Below, piece after piece: positions 34,483 to 43,653 of a stretch of 64,000 nt of DNA. The stretch is from Promethearchaeota archaeon. GTDB taxonomy: Archaea; Asgardarchaeota; Lokiarchaeia; Sigyniarchaeales; SOKP01. Position numbers and translations under genes: made by a program. Under the pieces are notes generated by a model that searched no databases, was not told the origin of the DNA, and saw only the letters and a program-made list of their open reading frames with translations. Numbering within the stretch: position 1 is the first letter of the stretch; the number at the start of each line of letters is the position of its first letter. The DNA lies in contig JAUWGH010000005.1 of the NCBI GenBank assembly GCA_030606485.1, positions 278,778 to 342,777 on the forward strand. Reading direction: 5' to 3'.

Positions 34483-35433
34483 TTATTTAAATTCATAAAA
34501 ATATCTACCATGCTTCTCTTTAAATGCTTCTGCTACTTCATCAATTTCGGGTTGGATGAATTCATACCCATCTTTTAACGCTTCATATGTAACAGGAATG
34601 TTTCCTAATACTTCACCATCTACTTGACAAATGAAGGGTTCATCTTCAGGATTTAACATCTCTATTCTAACTTTCTTACTCTCAAACTCATATATATCAG
34701 GGCGCGGAATGTGCGAGGCTGAATACATCCTTTTGAAATTTCTTAATAGAACTAGTTTACTAAGATTACAAACATTGATATAGAATAGACCATCATTAAC
34801 CCGAGCCTTTGCACACATATACATCCCTCCTCCATAGGATGGACCGTTTCCAACTGCAATAAGGGTAGATTCACCTTCATATTTATCATTATCCATTATA
34901 ACTTTGATTTCTCTGTTTTTCCAACGAATAAGTGTCTTTAACACAGCAATTACATAATTCTTTTTTTTACTTTCATTAGCTCGCCTTGCAGCTTCAGCAT
35001 CAAATCCCTGACTTCCGATTCCTATAAAGTAACGTTTAACTCCCTCATCAGTAATTGCCAAACCGATATCGGATTTTCCAGTATGGCCTTCAGCAATTAT
35101 TTCACATGCTCTTTTTATATCTGGTGGGATTCCTATTGCTCCAGGAATATCATTTCCACTTCCCATAGGAATAAATCCGCATAAAGATCCTGTATTAGAA
35201 GTAATGACACCGTTGAAGACTTCATTACATGTTCCATCACCGCCTGCACCTATAACGCGGTAGCCATCTTTTGCCAATTGTGTAGCCAATTCTATCGCGT
35301 GTCCAGCATATTCAGATTCAAATAATTTATATGAAACACCTAAATCATCGAGATATCGGCAAGCTTGATCAATATCTGCTTTTGATTTTCCACCCGCGCT
35401 AATTGGATTGTAAATTATTCCGTGGTCTGTCAT
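34483..35433 (-). CDS. Diacylglycerol/sphingosine kinase-family lipid kinase
   Basis: Lipid kinase of about 316 residues of the DAGK catalytic family. N-P-I-S-A-G-G-K at the start and GAGGDGTCNEVFNG around residue 65 form the nucleotide site; GSGNDIPGAIGIP follows, then the beta-sandwich domain. In archaea such proteins may phosphorylate lipids or polyprenyl diols; the substrate is unknown. ATG 35433 is chosen because GTGAT lies 5 nt before it; GTG 35442 and TTG 35457 are upstream alternatives. Monocistronic. Confidence 0.88.
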   Translation of the reverse strand: MTDHGIIYNPISAGGKSKADIDQACRYLDDLGVSYKLFESEYAGHAIELATQLAKDGYRVIGAGGDGTCNEVFNGVITSNTGSLCGFIPMGSGNDIPGAIGIPPDIKRACEIIAEGHTGKSDIGLAITDEGVKRYFIGIGSQGFDAEAARRANESKKKNYVIAVLKTLIRWKNREIKVIMDNDKYEGESTLIAVGNGPSYGGGMYMCAKARVNDGLFYINVCNLSKLVLLRNFKRMYSASHIPRPDIYEFESKKVRIEMLNPEDEPFICQVDGEVLGNIPVTYEALKDGYEFIQPEIDEVAEAFKEKHGRYFYEFK

Positions 35434-35545
35434 TTTTATCACTTTTTTATTTATCAATAATAAAAAAAAAATCTTAACAAATCATTTATTTATTAAATAT
35501 GAGATTAAGCTATATAATAGTTTTATTCAAGTGGTGTAAGTTAAT

Positions 35546-36595
35546 ATGACATCTATTGCTATTGAAGGGGATTTCATTGAAACTAAAAAAAAGGGTTTGA
35601 TCTTTGATGTTAAAGGGTTGCTTCATCCTAAAGATAAAATTATTTGCTTTTTGAGATATTATCCCGATTCAAATGGAGATAGAATAAGAAATGATACAAG
35701 ATATTCAAAAATTTATGATTTAGAACAGAGATATGAATTTTTGAGAAAAAATTATCCTGATTTCATTTTTTATTCTAATCAAACAGATATGGAATTACAA
35801 GGAGTAAACATTAAAGAAATTAAACAGATTTACAAACCTAAAAATTGCTATAAGAACTTAAAAAAAGCTGATAATTTATCGCAGAATCAACAAAAAGCTC
35901 TCAATTTTTGTGATATACTCATAAATAATACACAAATAACTAATGATAACATTGGCATCACTGGTTCCATTATGGTTGGGCTAGATGGGGAGAATTCCGA
36001 TATAGATGTGGTTATATATGAAACTGATATCAGTAAAAGGATACAAGAAGAATTGAAAAAAATTTATTTAAATGAAAAGATTCCAGTTCGAAAATATAAC
36101 TTAGAAGAATTCAAAAAGCATTACGAATTTAGAGCGGGCAGTTCTGGCATTTCTTTTGAAAATTTTATGAGAAGCGAAAAGCATAAATTACACCAAGGTA
36201 AATTTCAAGAAACTGATTTCTTTATTAGATACATTAAGAGTCCTCAAGATTGGCCGGGAAAATTTTCTGATTACCTTTATAAAAATTATGGCAGAATAAA
36301 ACTCAAAGCTGAAATTTTGGATTCTTCTGATTCAATTTTTACACCTTGTTCCTATAAAATTAAGCCTTTAAGATTATTAGAATTGGTACCCTTTTCGAAT
36401 GAAATTGAATTAAGCCAAATTCATGAAATATGTTCATTTAGAGGTCGCTTTTGTGAGCAAGCTATAGATCAAGAGAAGGTATATATAGAGGGAAAACTCG
36501 AGAAAGTATTATCTAAGAAGAAAAATGAATATTTTCGAATCATTTTAGGTGAATATAAGGAAGATAAAATGATGTATTGCAATAACACAAATTAA
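35546..36595 (+). CDS. Polymerase-beta-type nucleotidyltransferase
   Basis: A 349-residue predicted nucleotidyltransferase of the DNA polymerase beta fold. The signature is GITGSIMVGLDGENSDIDVVIYE, with G-S and the D-x-D metal pair. An alpha/beta region follows, with HYEFRAGSSGISFENFMRSEKHKLHQGKF, and a small C-terminal beta domain. It resembles an archaeal family of uncharacterised nucleotidyltransferases (COG1665-like, from memory). Substrate unknown; the basic, His-rich stretch could bind RNA. GTGGTG lies about 12 nt before the ATG. Confidence 0.7.
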   Translation: MTSIAIEGDFIETKKKGLIFDVKGLLHPKDKIICFLRYYPDSNGDRIRNDTRYSKIYDLEQRYEFLRKNYPDFIFYSNQTDMELQGVNIKEIKQIYKPKNCYKNLKKADNLSQNQQKALNFCDILINNTQITNDNIGITGSIMVGLDGENSDIDVVIYETDISKRIQEELKKIYLNEKIPVRKYNLEEFKKHYEFRAGSSGISFENFMRSEKHKLHQGKFQETDFFIRYIKSPQDWPGKFSDYLYKNYGRIKLKAEILDSSDSIFTPCSYKIKPLRLLELVPFSNEIELSQIHEICSFRGRFCEQAIDQEKVYIEGKLEKVLSKKKNEYFRIILGEYKEDKMMYCNNTN

Positions 36596-36686
36596 CTTTT
36601 TTTAATTCTTATTAAAATTTATATTTACTATTGTTAATATATAATAGAAAGAAAAAGACATTTTGTAAGTATTGAAAATTATACAA

Positions 36687-36697
36687 TTATAAATTTA
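36687..36697 (+). promoter_or_regulatory. TATA-like element of longin-tail membrane gene
   Basis: TTATAAATTTA centred 25 nt before ATG 36717; this decides in favour of that start and a leaderless message. Confidence 0.45.
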
Positions 36698-36716
36698 TGG
36701 TCCATTGAAGTATAGT

Positions 36717-37775
36717 ATGGCACTAAATTACTCGCCAGAATTTTATTGGTATCTCATAGGTGCAATATTTTGCTTAATAGCCACTATCATAATTGTATGG
36801 AATATCTTTTCAAAAAAAAATAAGACCCACTTTTACTATTTTTTTTCAATATTAAGTATTTCCATTTTCTACTTTTTTACAAGTTTCTCATTCCTGTTTT
36901 TAAGTATAGATTTATATCGAGCGAGTTGTTTCGCAGCTACAATTAGTACAATCTTTTTATTTTTATTTATCGACTTTACATCTCGTGAATCAGTAAGTCC
37001 TATTAATATAGCATTAATAAGTCTTTTAAGTGGGATGGTATTTATCTTAGTTTGGCAAGAGAATTCCATTATATTCTATGACGGATTCGGATATCCATCT
37101 ATTAAAACATCGGGAATATTTACGGTTGTTGGAAATTTAGTTTTATTGTTAAATGTGTTGTTCTATCTTTATTGGGCTTTAAGAATTTCAATAAAAGCAC
37201 CCAAAAAGTTAAGAAAATCATCATTAATCTTTTTATGTGGTACGCTACTTTTATTAAGTGGTTTTTTTATTTGGAGTGCTAAATATCTATTAATGGCTCC
37301 AATTGGTATATTTTTTACTGGGACAGGTATGTTGGTTTCAATAATTTCATGGGTAAAAGAACCAAAAATCCTTTATATATTACCATTTAAAGCCTATAGA
37401 TTAATCGTTCTTCACGGGAAATCGGGTGTTCCATTGTTTAATTACAATTGGGTGGAATATAAAGTGGATGAAGCTATTTACTCAGGCCTTCTACATGCAC
37501 TAAATAATGCAATACAAATCCTAAAAAGGGGCTCAATAAAACATATTTTATTAACAGAAGGAGTTTTAATTATTAAAAAATCGGAAAATGTTTTAGTTGG
37601 ATTAATTGCTGATAAAACATCAAAATTTTTGACTAATTGTATCAATAATTTCACAGATTCATTTGAAAAAAAATATAATTCAGTTTTAAGTGATTGGAAC
37701 CATCAAACTGATCAATTTACTTCAGCAAAGGAATTAATTGAAAGACATTTTGCAAATGTTCCATCTCACTTATAG
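36717..37775 (+). CDS. Seven-to-eight-TM membrane sensor with C-terminal longin-like domain
   Basis: A 352-residue protein. Residues 1-220 hold about eight hydrophobic helices in the style of 7TM sensor regions of signalling proteins, without a kinase. Residues 228-340 are a soluble domain: YRLIVLHGKSGVPLFNYNW, a helix with YSGLLHALNNAIQ, a strand region, and a helix NNFTDSFEKKY. This matches the C-terminal domain of the MFS-like protein at 15.7 kb in order and key residues. ATG 36717 is favoured since TTATAAATTTA is centred 25 nt before it; TTG 36705 is the alternative. Function unknown; a membrane signal receiver is inferred. Confidence 0.65.
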   Translation: MALNYSPEFYWYLIGAIFCLIATIIIVWNIFSKKNKTHFYYFFSILSISIFYFFTSFSFLFLSIDLYRASCFAATISTIFLFLFIDFTSRESVSPINIALISLLSGMVFILVWQENSIIFYDGFGYPSIKTSGIFTVVGNLVLLLNVLFYLYWALRISIKAPKKLRKSSLIFLCGTLLLLSGFFIWSAKYLLMAPIGIFFTGTGMLVSIISWVKEPKILYILPFKAYRLIVLHGKSGVPLFNYNWVEYKVDEAIYSGLLHALNNAIQILKRGSIKHILLTEGVLIIKKSENVLVGLIADKTSKFLTNCINNFTDSFEKKYNSVLSDWNHQTDQFTSAKELIERHFANVPSHL

Positions 37776-37912
37776 TGTTGATTACCTTCGTAAAAATTCA
37801 ATTCGAATACATCTTCATTCTTTTATGAAAAGATTTTAGAATTTTGTAGAATATTAACTAAAAAGGTTCATTATAATTTTTAATAATATTCTTACAAAAA
37901 GGTGTTTAAAAA

Positions 37913-38758
37913 ATGAATTTTGAGACTATTAAATTTGAATTACAAGAGGATGGAATTGGTATTTTAACACTAAATAGACCAGATAATCTAAATGCTATAA
38001 ATTTTCAAATGGTGGAAGATTTACACAAGTTATATGACCATCTTATGATAAATCTTGATTGTCGTGTTGTTATATTAAAAGCAGCAGGTAGGGTATTTTG
38101 TGCAGGTTCGGATTTAAAAGATGGAAACATTTTAAGGTCTAAAAGAAAACCAGAACAATATAAGAGATTTTATTATTTAGACGTCCCTGAAGTGATCAAG
38201 GGAAAGATGTATTACCAATGGCGCATAACTCAAATAGTTGTTAAAATGAGAAAAATAACTCAACCAATCATCGCAATAATTCATGGACCAGCATCAGGCG
38301 GTGGATTTGCATTTACTATGGCATGTGATATTCGAATTGCAAGTGAAGGCGCAAGATTTAATAACGCTGCTATCAAATTGGGACTCTCTGGTGGGGATGT
38401 TGCGACTAGTTATTTCCTTCCACGACTTATTGGAATGTCAAGAGCCGCAGAAATATTGTATACAGGAAGAACAATAGATGCCAAAGAAGCTGAAAAAATT
38501 GGCTATATTCTTAAGTTAGTAGAGGAGGGTAAATTATTAGATGCTGCACTTGAATTAGCAAAAGACCTATTAAGAAAAAGTCCATTAGGATTACGAATGA
38601 CAAAACAAGTACTCAATTTAACTCTTGATTCGCCTAGTTTGGAAACAATGCTCCAATTAGAGAATAGCAGTCAAATTGTATGTTTCTCTTCAAAAGACCT
38701 TAATGAAGGTGCTACCGCTTTTCTCGAAAAACGAGAGCCAAAATATCCATTGCGCTAA
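37913..38758 (+). CDS. Enoyl-CoA hydratase/isomerase (crotonase) family
   Basis: A 281-residue crotonase-fold enzyme acting on acyl-CoA thioesters. It opens with LTLNRPDNLNAIN. The oxyanion hole is formed by GRVFCAGSDLKD and HGPASGGGFAFTMACDIRIAS. The catalytic Glu region reads NNAAIKLGLSGGDVATSYFLPRLIG; the Glu positions of typical hydratases are not plain, so hydratase versus isomerase or other crotonase chemistry cannot be settled. GGTG sits 9 nt before the ATG. Single gene; the acyl-CoA dehydrogenase at 55.3 kb could share a pathway. Confidence 0.85.
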   Translation: MNFETIKFELQEDGIGILTLNRPDNLNAINFQMVEDLHKLYDHLMINLDCRVVILKAAGRVFCAGSDLKDGNILRSKRKPEQYKRFYYLDVPEVIKGKMYYQWRITQIVVKMRKITQPIIAIIHGPASGGGFAFTMACDIRIASEGARFNNAAIKLGLSGGDVATSYFLPRLIGMSRAAEILYTGRTIDAKEAEKIGYILKLVEEGKLLDAALELAKDLLRKSPLGLRMTKQVLNLTLDSPSLETMLQLENSSQIVCFSSKDLNEGATAFLEKREPKYPLR

Positions 38759-38967
38759 AAAGAATTAAATCATCTAATTTTCCATCCTTTTTTTTCAATA
38801 GGAAGTATATCTAAAAAATTTAAAATTGATTTTAATTATAGAATATTAATTAAATCTTCTAAAATTAATAGTGAAAAATAAATATACTATTAAAATGATT
38901 AAATTATTTATACTTTCTTTTTTTAAAGGTAGTAATTAGAAATAGTAAGTAATAGTGGAAAAAAAAA

Positions 38968-40167
38968 TTAAATATAATCAACTTCAAAAGGTGTTTTAGG
39001 TAGGACTTCTGCACCTTTACTTGTAACAAGGGTAGGAGATTCTAATCGCAATCCTCCAATCTTTGGATTATTAAATACAATAGCGGCTATTTCAACCATT
39101 CCTTCTTCAAATACCATGTGACCCCATTCTTTACCAAAAGTTACAATCGGCCAACTTTCATTTCCGATACATCCTATACCATGCCCCATCGCGAAGAATA
39201 GATCTTTTTCATGTCCTGAAGCTTTAGCTACTTTATTCACTTCTTCATAGCATTCACCAAATGTTTTCCCTGGGACCCAATTATCTATAAGTGCATAGCA
39301 TAGTTGTTCGTACAAATCGTTGAAAGCTTTTAATTCTGGAGGACATTTCCCAAGAACATAATTATGGCTTAAATCCCCAAGATAACAACCGTACTCTGAA
39401 TGGAGGTCGACTAATAAAGATTCACCTTCCATAACTAGCTTATTAGTAGCTGGAGTGCATCCACCCCAAATATAACTCGCTCGGTATCCTGAGCCAATCT
39501 CTTCACCTCCAGTGAAGGTCCATTCAAAATTACTCCCCGCTTTTCTCATTGCAAGAGTTCCAATTCCAGCAATCTCATTTTCTGTAAAAACTTTCTCCGA
39601 AGGACGTTCAATTAATGCTTTCTTAACGGCCTCTTGCCCCACATCTGTGATCTCACTTGCTTTCCGCAACATTGCGATCTCTTCGGGTTCCTTAATAAAC
39701 TGGATTCGCTCAGTTTTATCATTAAAATCCACAAATTCACATCCTGGAAATGCTTTCTTTAGGAGTTGTGCCTCTCCGTACTGAAGCATTCCCCCACTAA
39801 TACAAATATCTTGACCAAGCTCAACACCAATTCTGGGGGGCCTACCTTTTGGGTTATATACTCCTGCCTTTTTAGCAGCAGTTTTAATTTTCTTTTCTAA
39901 GTAGAAACCCTTCATGGGTCCAATTCCCTCTACTTTCAACTGACCTTCAGCTTTACATCGCTCTACATCCAGGAGTACTGTAAAGAGAATTGGCTCCCCA
40001 GCTCCCTCTTTAGGTAGAAATATCGCACTACGCCATGGGACGAATGCTCCAGTAAGATATGTTATGGACTTTACACGTGTGAGCACGCAAAAATCGAGAT
40101 TAAGCTCATTCATAGCATTTAGATACTTCTTTATGTGTCCCTTCCAATTAATTTTGATTTCACTCAT
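38968..40167 (-). CDS. M24-family peptidase (Xaa-Pro aminopeptidase/creatinase fold)
   Basis: A 399-residue pita-bread metalloenzyme. The N-terminal creatinase domain (about 1-150) starts HIKKYLNAMNELNLDFCVL. In the catalytic domain the five metal ligands are visible: Asp in VDLHSEYG, Asp in LGDLSH, His in AMGHGIGCIG, Glu in GMVEIAAIV and Glu in GLRLESPTLV. Likely a prolidase or aminopeptidase P; the exact substrate cannot be read. ATG start; single gene. Confidence 0.87.
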   Translation of the reverse strand: MSEIKINWKGHIKKYLNAMNELNLDFCVLTRVKSITYLTGAFVPWRSAIFLPKEGAGEPILFTVLLDVERCKAEGQLKVEGIGPMKGFYLEKKIKTAAKKAGVYNPKGRPPRIGVELGQDICISGGMLQYGEAQLLKKAFPGCEFVDFNDKTERIQFIKEPEEIAMLRKASEITDVGQEAVKKALIERPSEKVFTENEIAGIGTLAMRKAGSNFEWTFTGGEEIGSGYRASYIWGGCTPATNKLVMEGESLLVDLHSEYGCYLGDLSHNYVLGKCPPELKAFNDLYEQLCYALIDNWVPGKTFGECYEEVNKVAKASGHEKDLFFAMGHGIGCIGNESWPIVTFGKEWGHMVFEEGMVEIAAIVFNNPKIGGLRLESPTLVTSKGAEVLPKTPFEVDYI

Positions 40168-40286
40168 TTTAAAACAACTCTATAAATATTAGTTTAACTC
40201 TTATTAATATAAAGTTTTATACAAATTTTTTACCCTTCTAGATTGATACAGTTAAATAATAAAGGATTTTTAAGATTAGTTTAAAA

Positions 40287-41204
40287 ATGAAACTGAAACT
40301 TGCCACTAGGGTTTTAAATGAAGAATATTTCATTAACACCTTTCTAGAATATTACGTGAGTCTAGGAGTAGATGAGATTCATATTTTTGATTGTAGTTCT
40401 TATGATAATACCTTAAATATTATTAGCGCTTGGCAAAGTAAGCATAAAGGTATAATTCTCGCTCTTTCTGATAAGCGGTTTAGACACACAAGTTATATTA
40501 ATGCATCAAATTTCTGTAATTATATATTAGAATACGCAATCAATAATCAAATACAATCGGACGAAGATAGTTGGTGGATTTTTGCCGATATTGATGAATT
40601 TATTCGGGCTCCTAACGATAAGAATCTAAAAAAGTTCTTAAAAGAGTGTCATAACGATTTAATTAGAACAGTCTTTATTGATTGGCAACCTCCGCCTGAA
40701 CTGATAAATCAAAATTTAGAATTAAATTATATATTAAGAAATGTTCGACTAGGAAGATATAAAGGTTATATCCAAAAACTTTATGGGGATCCATTTTATA
40801 AAGATTATATCATCAATTTCACTCCTCACAATATAAAAACCTATGAAAAAATAAAAACAATCGCTGGATTTCATAGATTTATTTTAAAAAATCAAATTTT
40901 TTTACCTCCAAATGAATTCCTTATTGTAGATCACCTTCGAACGGTTCCATTTCATATTTCTAAAAAAAGAATTAATAAACGTTTAAAACTACTCCAAGAT
41001 GAGCAAGATGATTGGCTTTTAGAACATTTTCTTCAATTAAAAAACCGATTTGAAGATTATGAACGTTTTTATAAGAATAGTAAATTGTATGCTTTTGAAG
41101 ATCTCAAAGAAATCTTGAAAAAAATCCAAGAATATGATAATCAAGAGAGTTATTTCAATAATGTGATTGTAAAAGAAAATATTCTAAAAACAAAGTTGAT
41201 ATAA
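40287..41204 (+). CDS. GT-A-fold glycosyltransferase-like protein
   Basis: A 305-residue protein of the GT2/GT92-like group. It begins with KLATRVLNEEYFINTFLEYYVSLGVDEIHIFD, a typical nucleotide-sugar binding start, followed by CSSYDNT. The metal motif is DIDEF (WWIFADIDEFIRAP). A later His-rich region is GFHRF...DHLRT. No membrane segments, so a soluble enzyme. A TATA-like GTTAAATAATAAAG is centred about 30 nt before the ATG. Acceptor unknown. Confidence 0.75.
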   Translation: MKLKLATRVLNEEYFINTFLEYYVSLGVDEIHIFDCSSYDNTLNIISAWQSKHKGIILALSDKRFRHTSYINASNFCNYILEYAINNQIQSDEDSWWIFADIDEFIRAPNDKNLKKFLKECHNDLIRTVFIDWQPPPELINQNLELNYILRNVRLGRYKGYIQKLYGDPFYKDYIINFTPHNIKTYEKIKTIAGFHRFILKNQIFLPPNEFLIVDHLRTVPFHISKKRINKRLKLLQDEQDDWLLEHFLQLKNRFEDYERFYKNSKLYAFEDLKEILKKIQEYDNQESYFNNVIVKENILKTKLI

Positions 41205-41317
41205 ATTCTCTTATTTAATTTAAACATAAATTTTATAAAAATAAAATCAAAAAATCTAAGCAATAAAAGAAATTTTATTTTATTTATTCAGATAAATTTC
41301 AAAATTATGTGAGTTTA

Positions 41318-43531
41318 ATGGAGTTTATTGAATTTAATGGTGAAAGAATTGAAGTAAAGGATGGAAAATTGGATCTATCTGCTAAAGGTATTAAAAATAT
41401 TTTGGATATTGAGCCATTATATACACTAACAAGATTAAAGGTGCTTGACCTTAGATTTAATCGAATTTCGGATATTTCCGGATTAGAGATGTTTACGAAT
41501 TTAGAACAGTTGTATTTAAGCGGAAATGAAATCTCTGAGATTAAAGGTCTTAAAACGCTTCTTAATTTAAAAATACTGAATTTATCCTCGAATAAGATTT
41601 CCCAAATTAGTGGTTTAGATACTCTTCTTAATTTAGAAAATCTAAATTTAAATAGAAATCAAATTTCCGAGATTAAGGGGCTTAAATCACCTAAAAAATT
41701 AGAACATCTCTCTCTTAGTAATAATCAAATTTCTAAAATTGTTGGATTTGAAACATTAATTCAATTAAAAACTTTAAATCTTGCTTCTAATCAAATTACT
41801 GAGATTGAAGGACTTGAGAGATTCATTAAATTAGAAGAATTGGATCTTAATTCTAATAAAATTTCAGAAATTAAAGGGCTTGAAACATTAATTAATCTCA
41901 AAAAATTATATCTATGGGGTAATCAAATTTCCGAGGTTAAAAGGATTGAGAGTCTCACTAATTTAGAAGATATAGATCTAAGTTCCAATAAAATTACTGA
42001 GATAATAGGTATATATGCTATTAAAAATTTGAAAAAATTAACTCTACACGATAATCAAATTTCTAAATTTAAGGGCCTTAACTGGCTTTTAAATTTAGAA
42101 GAACTTGATCTTAGCTCCAATGAAATTTCTGAAATAAAAGGGTTAATATCACTTAAAAATATGAAAAAATTAATTCTTTATAACAATCAAATCGCCGAGA
42201 TTAAAGGATTCGAGGAACTAATTAATTTGAAAGAATTGGATCTAAGTTCAAATCAAATTACCGAAATTAAAGGGATTGAATCACTCCTGAATTTGCAAAT
42301 ATTAAATTTAAATAATAATAAAATTAAGGATATTAAGGGATTGGAACTACTTACGAATTTGTGGAGGCTTGAATTTAAATCAAATCAAATCTCAGAAATT
42401 AAGTGTTTAAGCACCCTTATTAATCTAGAGGTATTAGATCTAGATTTCAATCAAATTAAAGAAATTAAAAAGCTCGAGTCTTGTAATAGAATAAGATATT
42501 TTAGTATTTTAGGAAATGAAATTTCCGAAATTAAGGGGTTTGAAGTCCTCACCAACTTAGATTATCTAAATTTAAGAGAAAATCAAATTTTTGAGATTTC
42601 TGGGCTCGAATCCCTCTCAAAATTAAAAAAACTATACCTTGGTGATAATCAAATTTCTGAAATAAAAGGACTTGAATCTCTTACGGAATTATGGATATTA
42701 GATCTTAAATATAATCAAATTTCAGAGATTAAAGGTCTAGAAACACTCAAGAAATTAGAGAATCTCAATCTTAGAAATAATAGAATTATTGATATCAGAG
42801 GGTTTGAAAATCTTGAAAATTTAAGAGAATTGACATTATCTAATAATAATATATCTCTAAATACATTAGAATCTTTAGGGGGATTAGATAATATGGGATA
42901 TGCTAATAACCCCCAAAAATTTGTGGAACTTTGTCAATTAAAATTAAGACGAAAAAAGATAAGGGAGTTAGTGGAAGTAAAAAAAGAGGTTATTATTTAC
43001 AAAGGAGAGGAAATTGAAGTAAATGAAAAGAAATTAGATTTATCTAATAGAGGTATCCATGATATAACGGAGATTAAAGGACTTGAAAAACTTACAAAAT
43101 TAATATTTTTGCGTCTAGATGGAAATGAAATTTCGGAGATTAAAGGACTTGAGACTTTTACTAATTTAAAGTATTTAAGACTGGATAAGAATAAAATTTC
43201 CGAAATAAAAGGGTTAGAAAATCTCATCAATTTGAACTGGCTCTTTTTAGATAATAACCAGATTTCAGAGATTAAAGGTCTAGAAACACTCATAAATTTA
43301 CAAAAATTAGAACTTAGTTATAATCAAATTGCGGAAATTAAAGAATTAGACCCTCTTATAAATCTAGAAAATCTAAATTTGACTTCTAATCGAATTACTG
43401 AAATTAAAGGGCTAGATACACTTAAAAATCTTATCTTGCTATATCTTAAGAATAATAATATTGATGACTATCAAATTAATAAGTTTAAAAAGAAATCAGT
43501 TGAGCGAAGAAATTTCTATTTTCGGATATAA
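41318..43531 (+). CDS. SDS22-like leucine-rich-repeat protein, two capped arrays
   Basis: A protein of about 737 residues made almost wholly of 22-residue leucine-rich repeats of SDS22 type (consensus L-x-L-x2-N-x-I-x-E-I-x-G-L-E-x-L-x2-L). About 22 repeats form the first array and about six the second. Each array begins with the same cap, I/Y-x-G-E-x-I-E-V-x4-K-L-D-L-S-x2-G-I, near residues 7 and 560, and a cap-like PQKFVELCQLKLRRKK lies between them. Such proteins mediate protein binding, in eukaryotes often with phosphatases. The DNA repeats are very similar, so copy number may vary. GTG 41309 is an upstream alternative start. Confidence 0.9.
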   Translation: MEFIEFNGERIEVKDGKLDLSAKGIKNILDIEPLYTLTRLKVLDLRFNRISDISGLEMFTNLEQLYLSGNEISEIKGLKTLLNLKILNLSSNKISQISGLDTLLNLENLNLNRNQISEIKGLKSPKKLEHLSLSNNQISKIVGFETLIQLKTLNLASNQITEIEGLERFIKLEELDLNSNKISEIKGLETLINLKKLYLWGNQISEVKRIESLTNLEDIDLSSNKITEIIGIYAIKNLKKLTLHDNQISKFKGLNWLLNLEELDLSSNEISEIKGLISLKNMKKLILYNNQIAEIKGFEELINLKELDLSSNQITEIKGIESLLNLQILNLNNNKIKDIKGLELLTNLWRLEFKSNQISEIKCLSTLINLEVLDLDFNQIKEIKKLESCNRIRYFSILGNEISEIKGFEVLTNLDYLNLRENQIFEISGLESLSKLKKLYLGDNQISEIKGLESLTELWILDLKYNQISEIKGLETLKKLENLNLRNNRIIDIRGFENLENLRELTLSNNNISLNTLESLGGLDNMGYANNPQKFVELCQLKLRRKKIRELVEVKKEVIIYKGEEIEVNEKKLDLSNRGIHDITEIKGLEKLTKLIFLRLDGNEISEIKGLETFTNLKYLRLDKNKISEIKGLENLINLNWLFLDNNQISEIKGLETLINLQKLELSYNQIAEIKELDPLINLENLNLTSNRITEIKGLDTLKNLILLYLKNNNIDDYQINKFKKKSVERRNFYFRI

Positions 43532-43653
43532 GCTTAAAATTATTATATTTCTTTAATAAATGGTTAATTAATTATTGTAGATATCATCTAAAATAAATCT
43601 GATTGCCAATTAAATAATAAAAATTAAAAACTTCCAACTAGTCTAATATTTAA

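Noticed and set aside
42997..43293. Minus-strand ORF opposite the LRR gene
   Set aside because: A periodic Leu/Ser/Phe product that just mirrors the LRR repeats.
41318..43531. CRISPR-like periodic DNA repeats
   Set aside because: The 66-bp period is in frame and translates as 22-residue leucine-rich repeats; there are no unique spacers.
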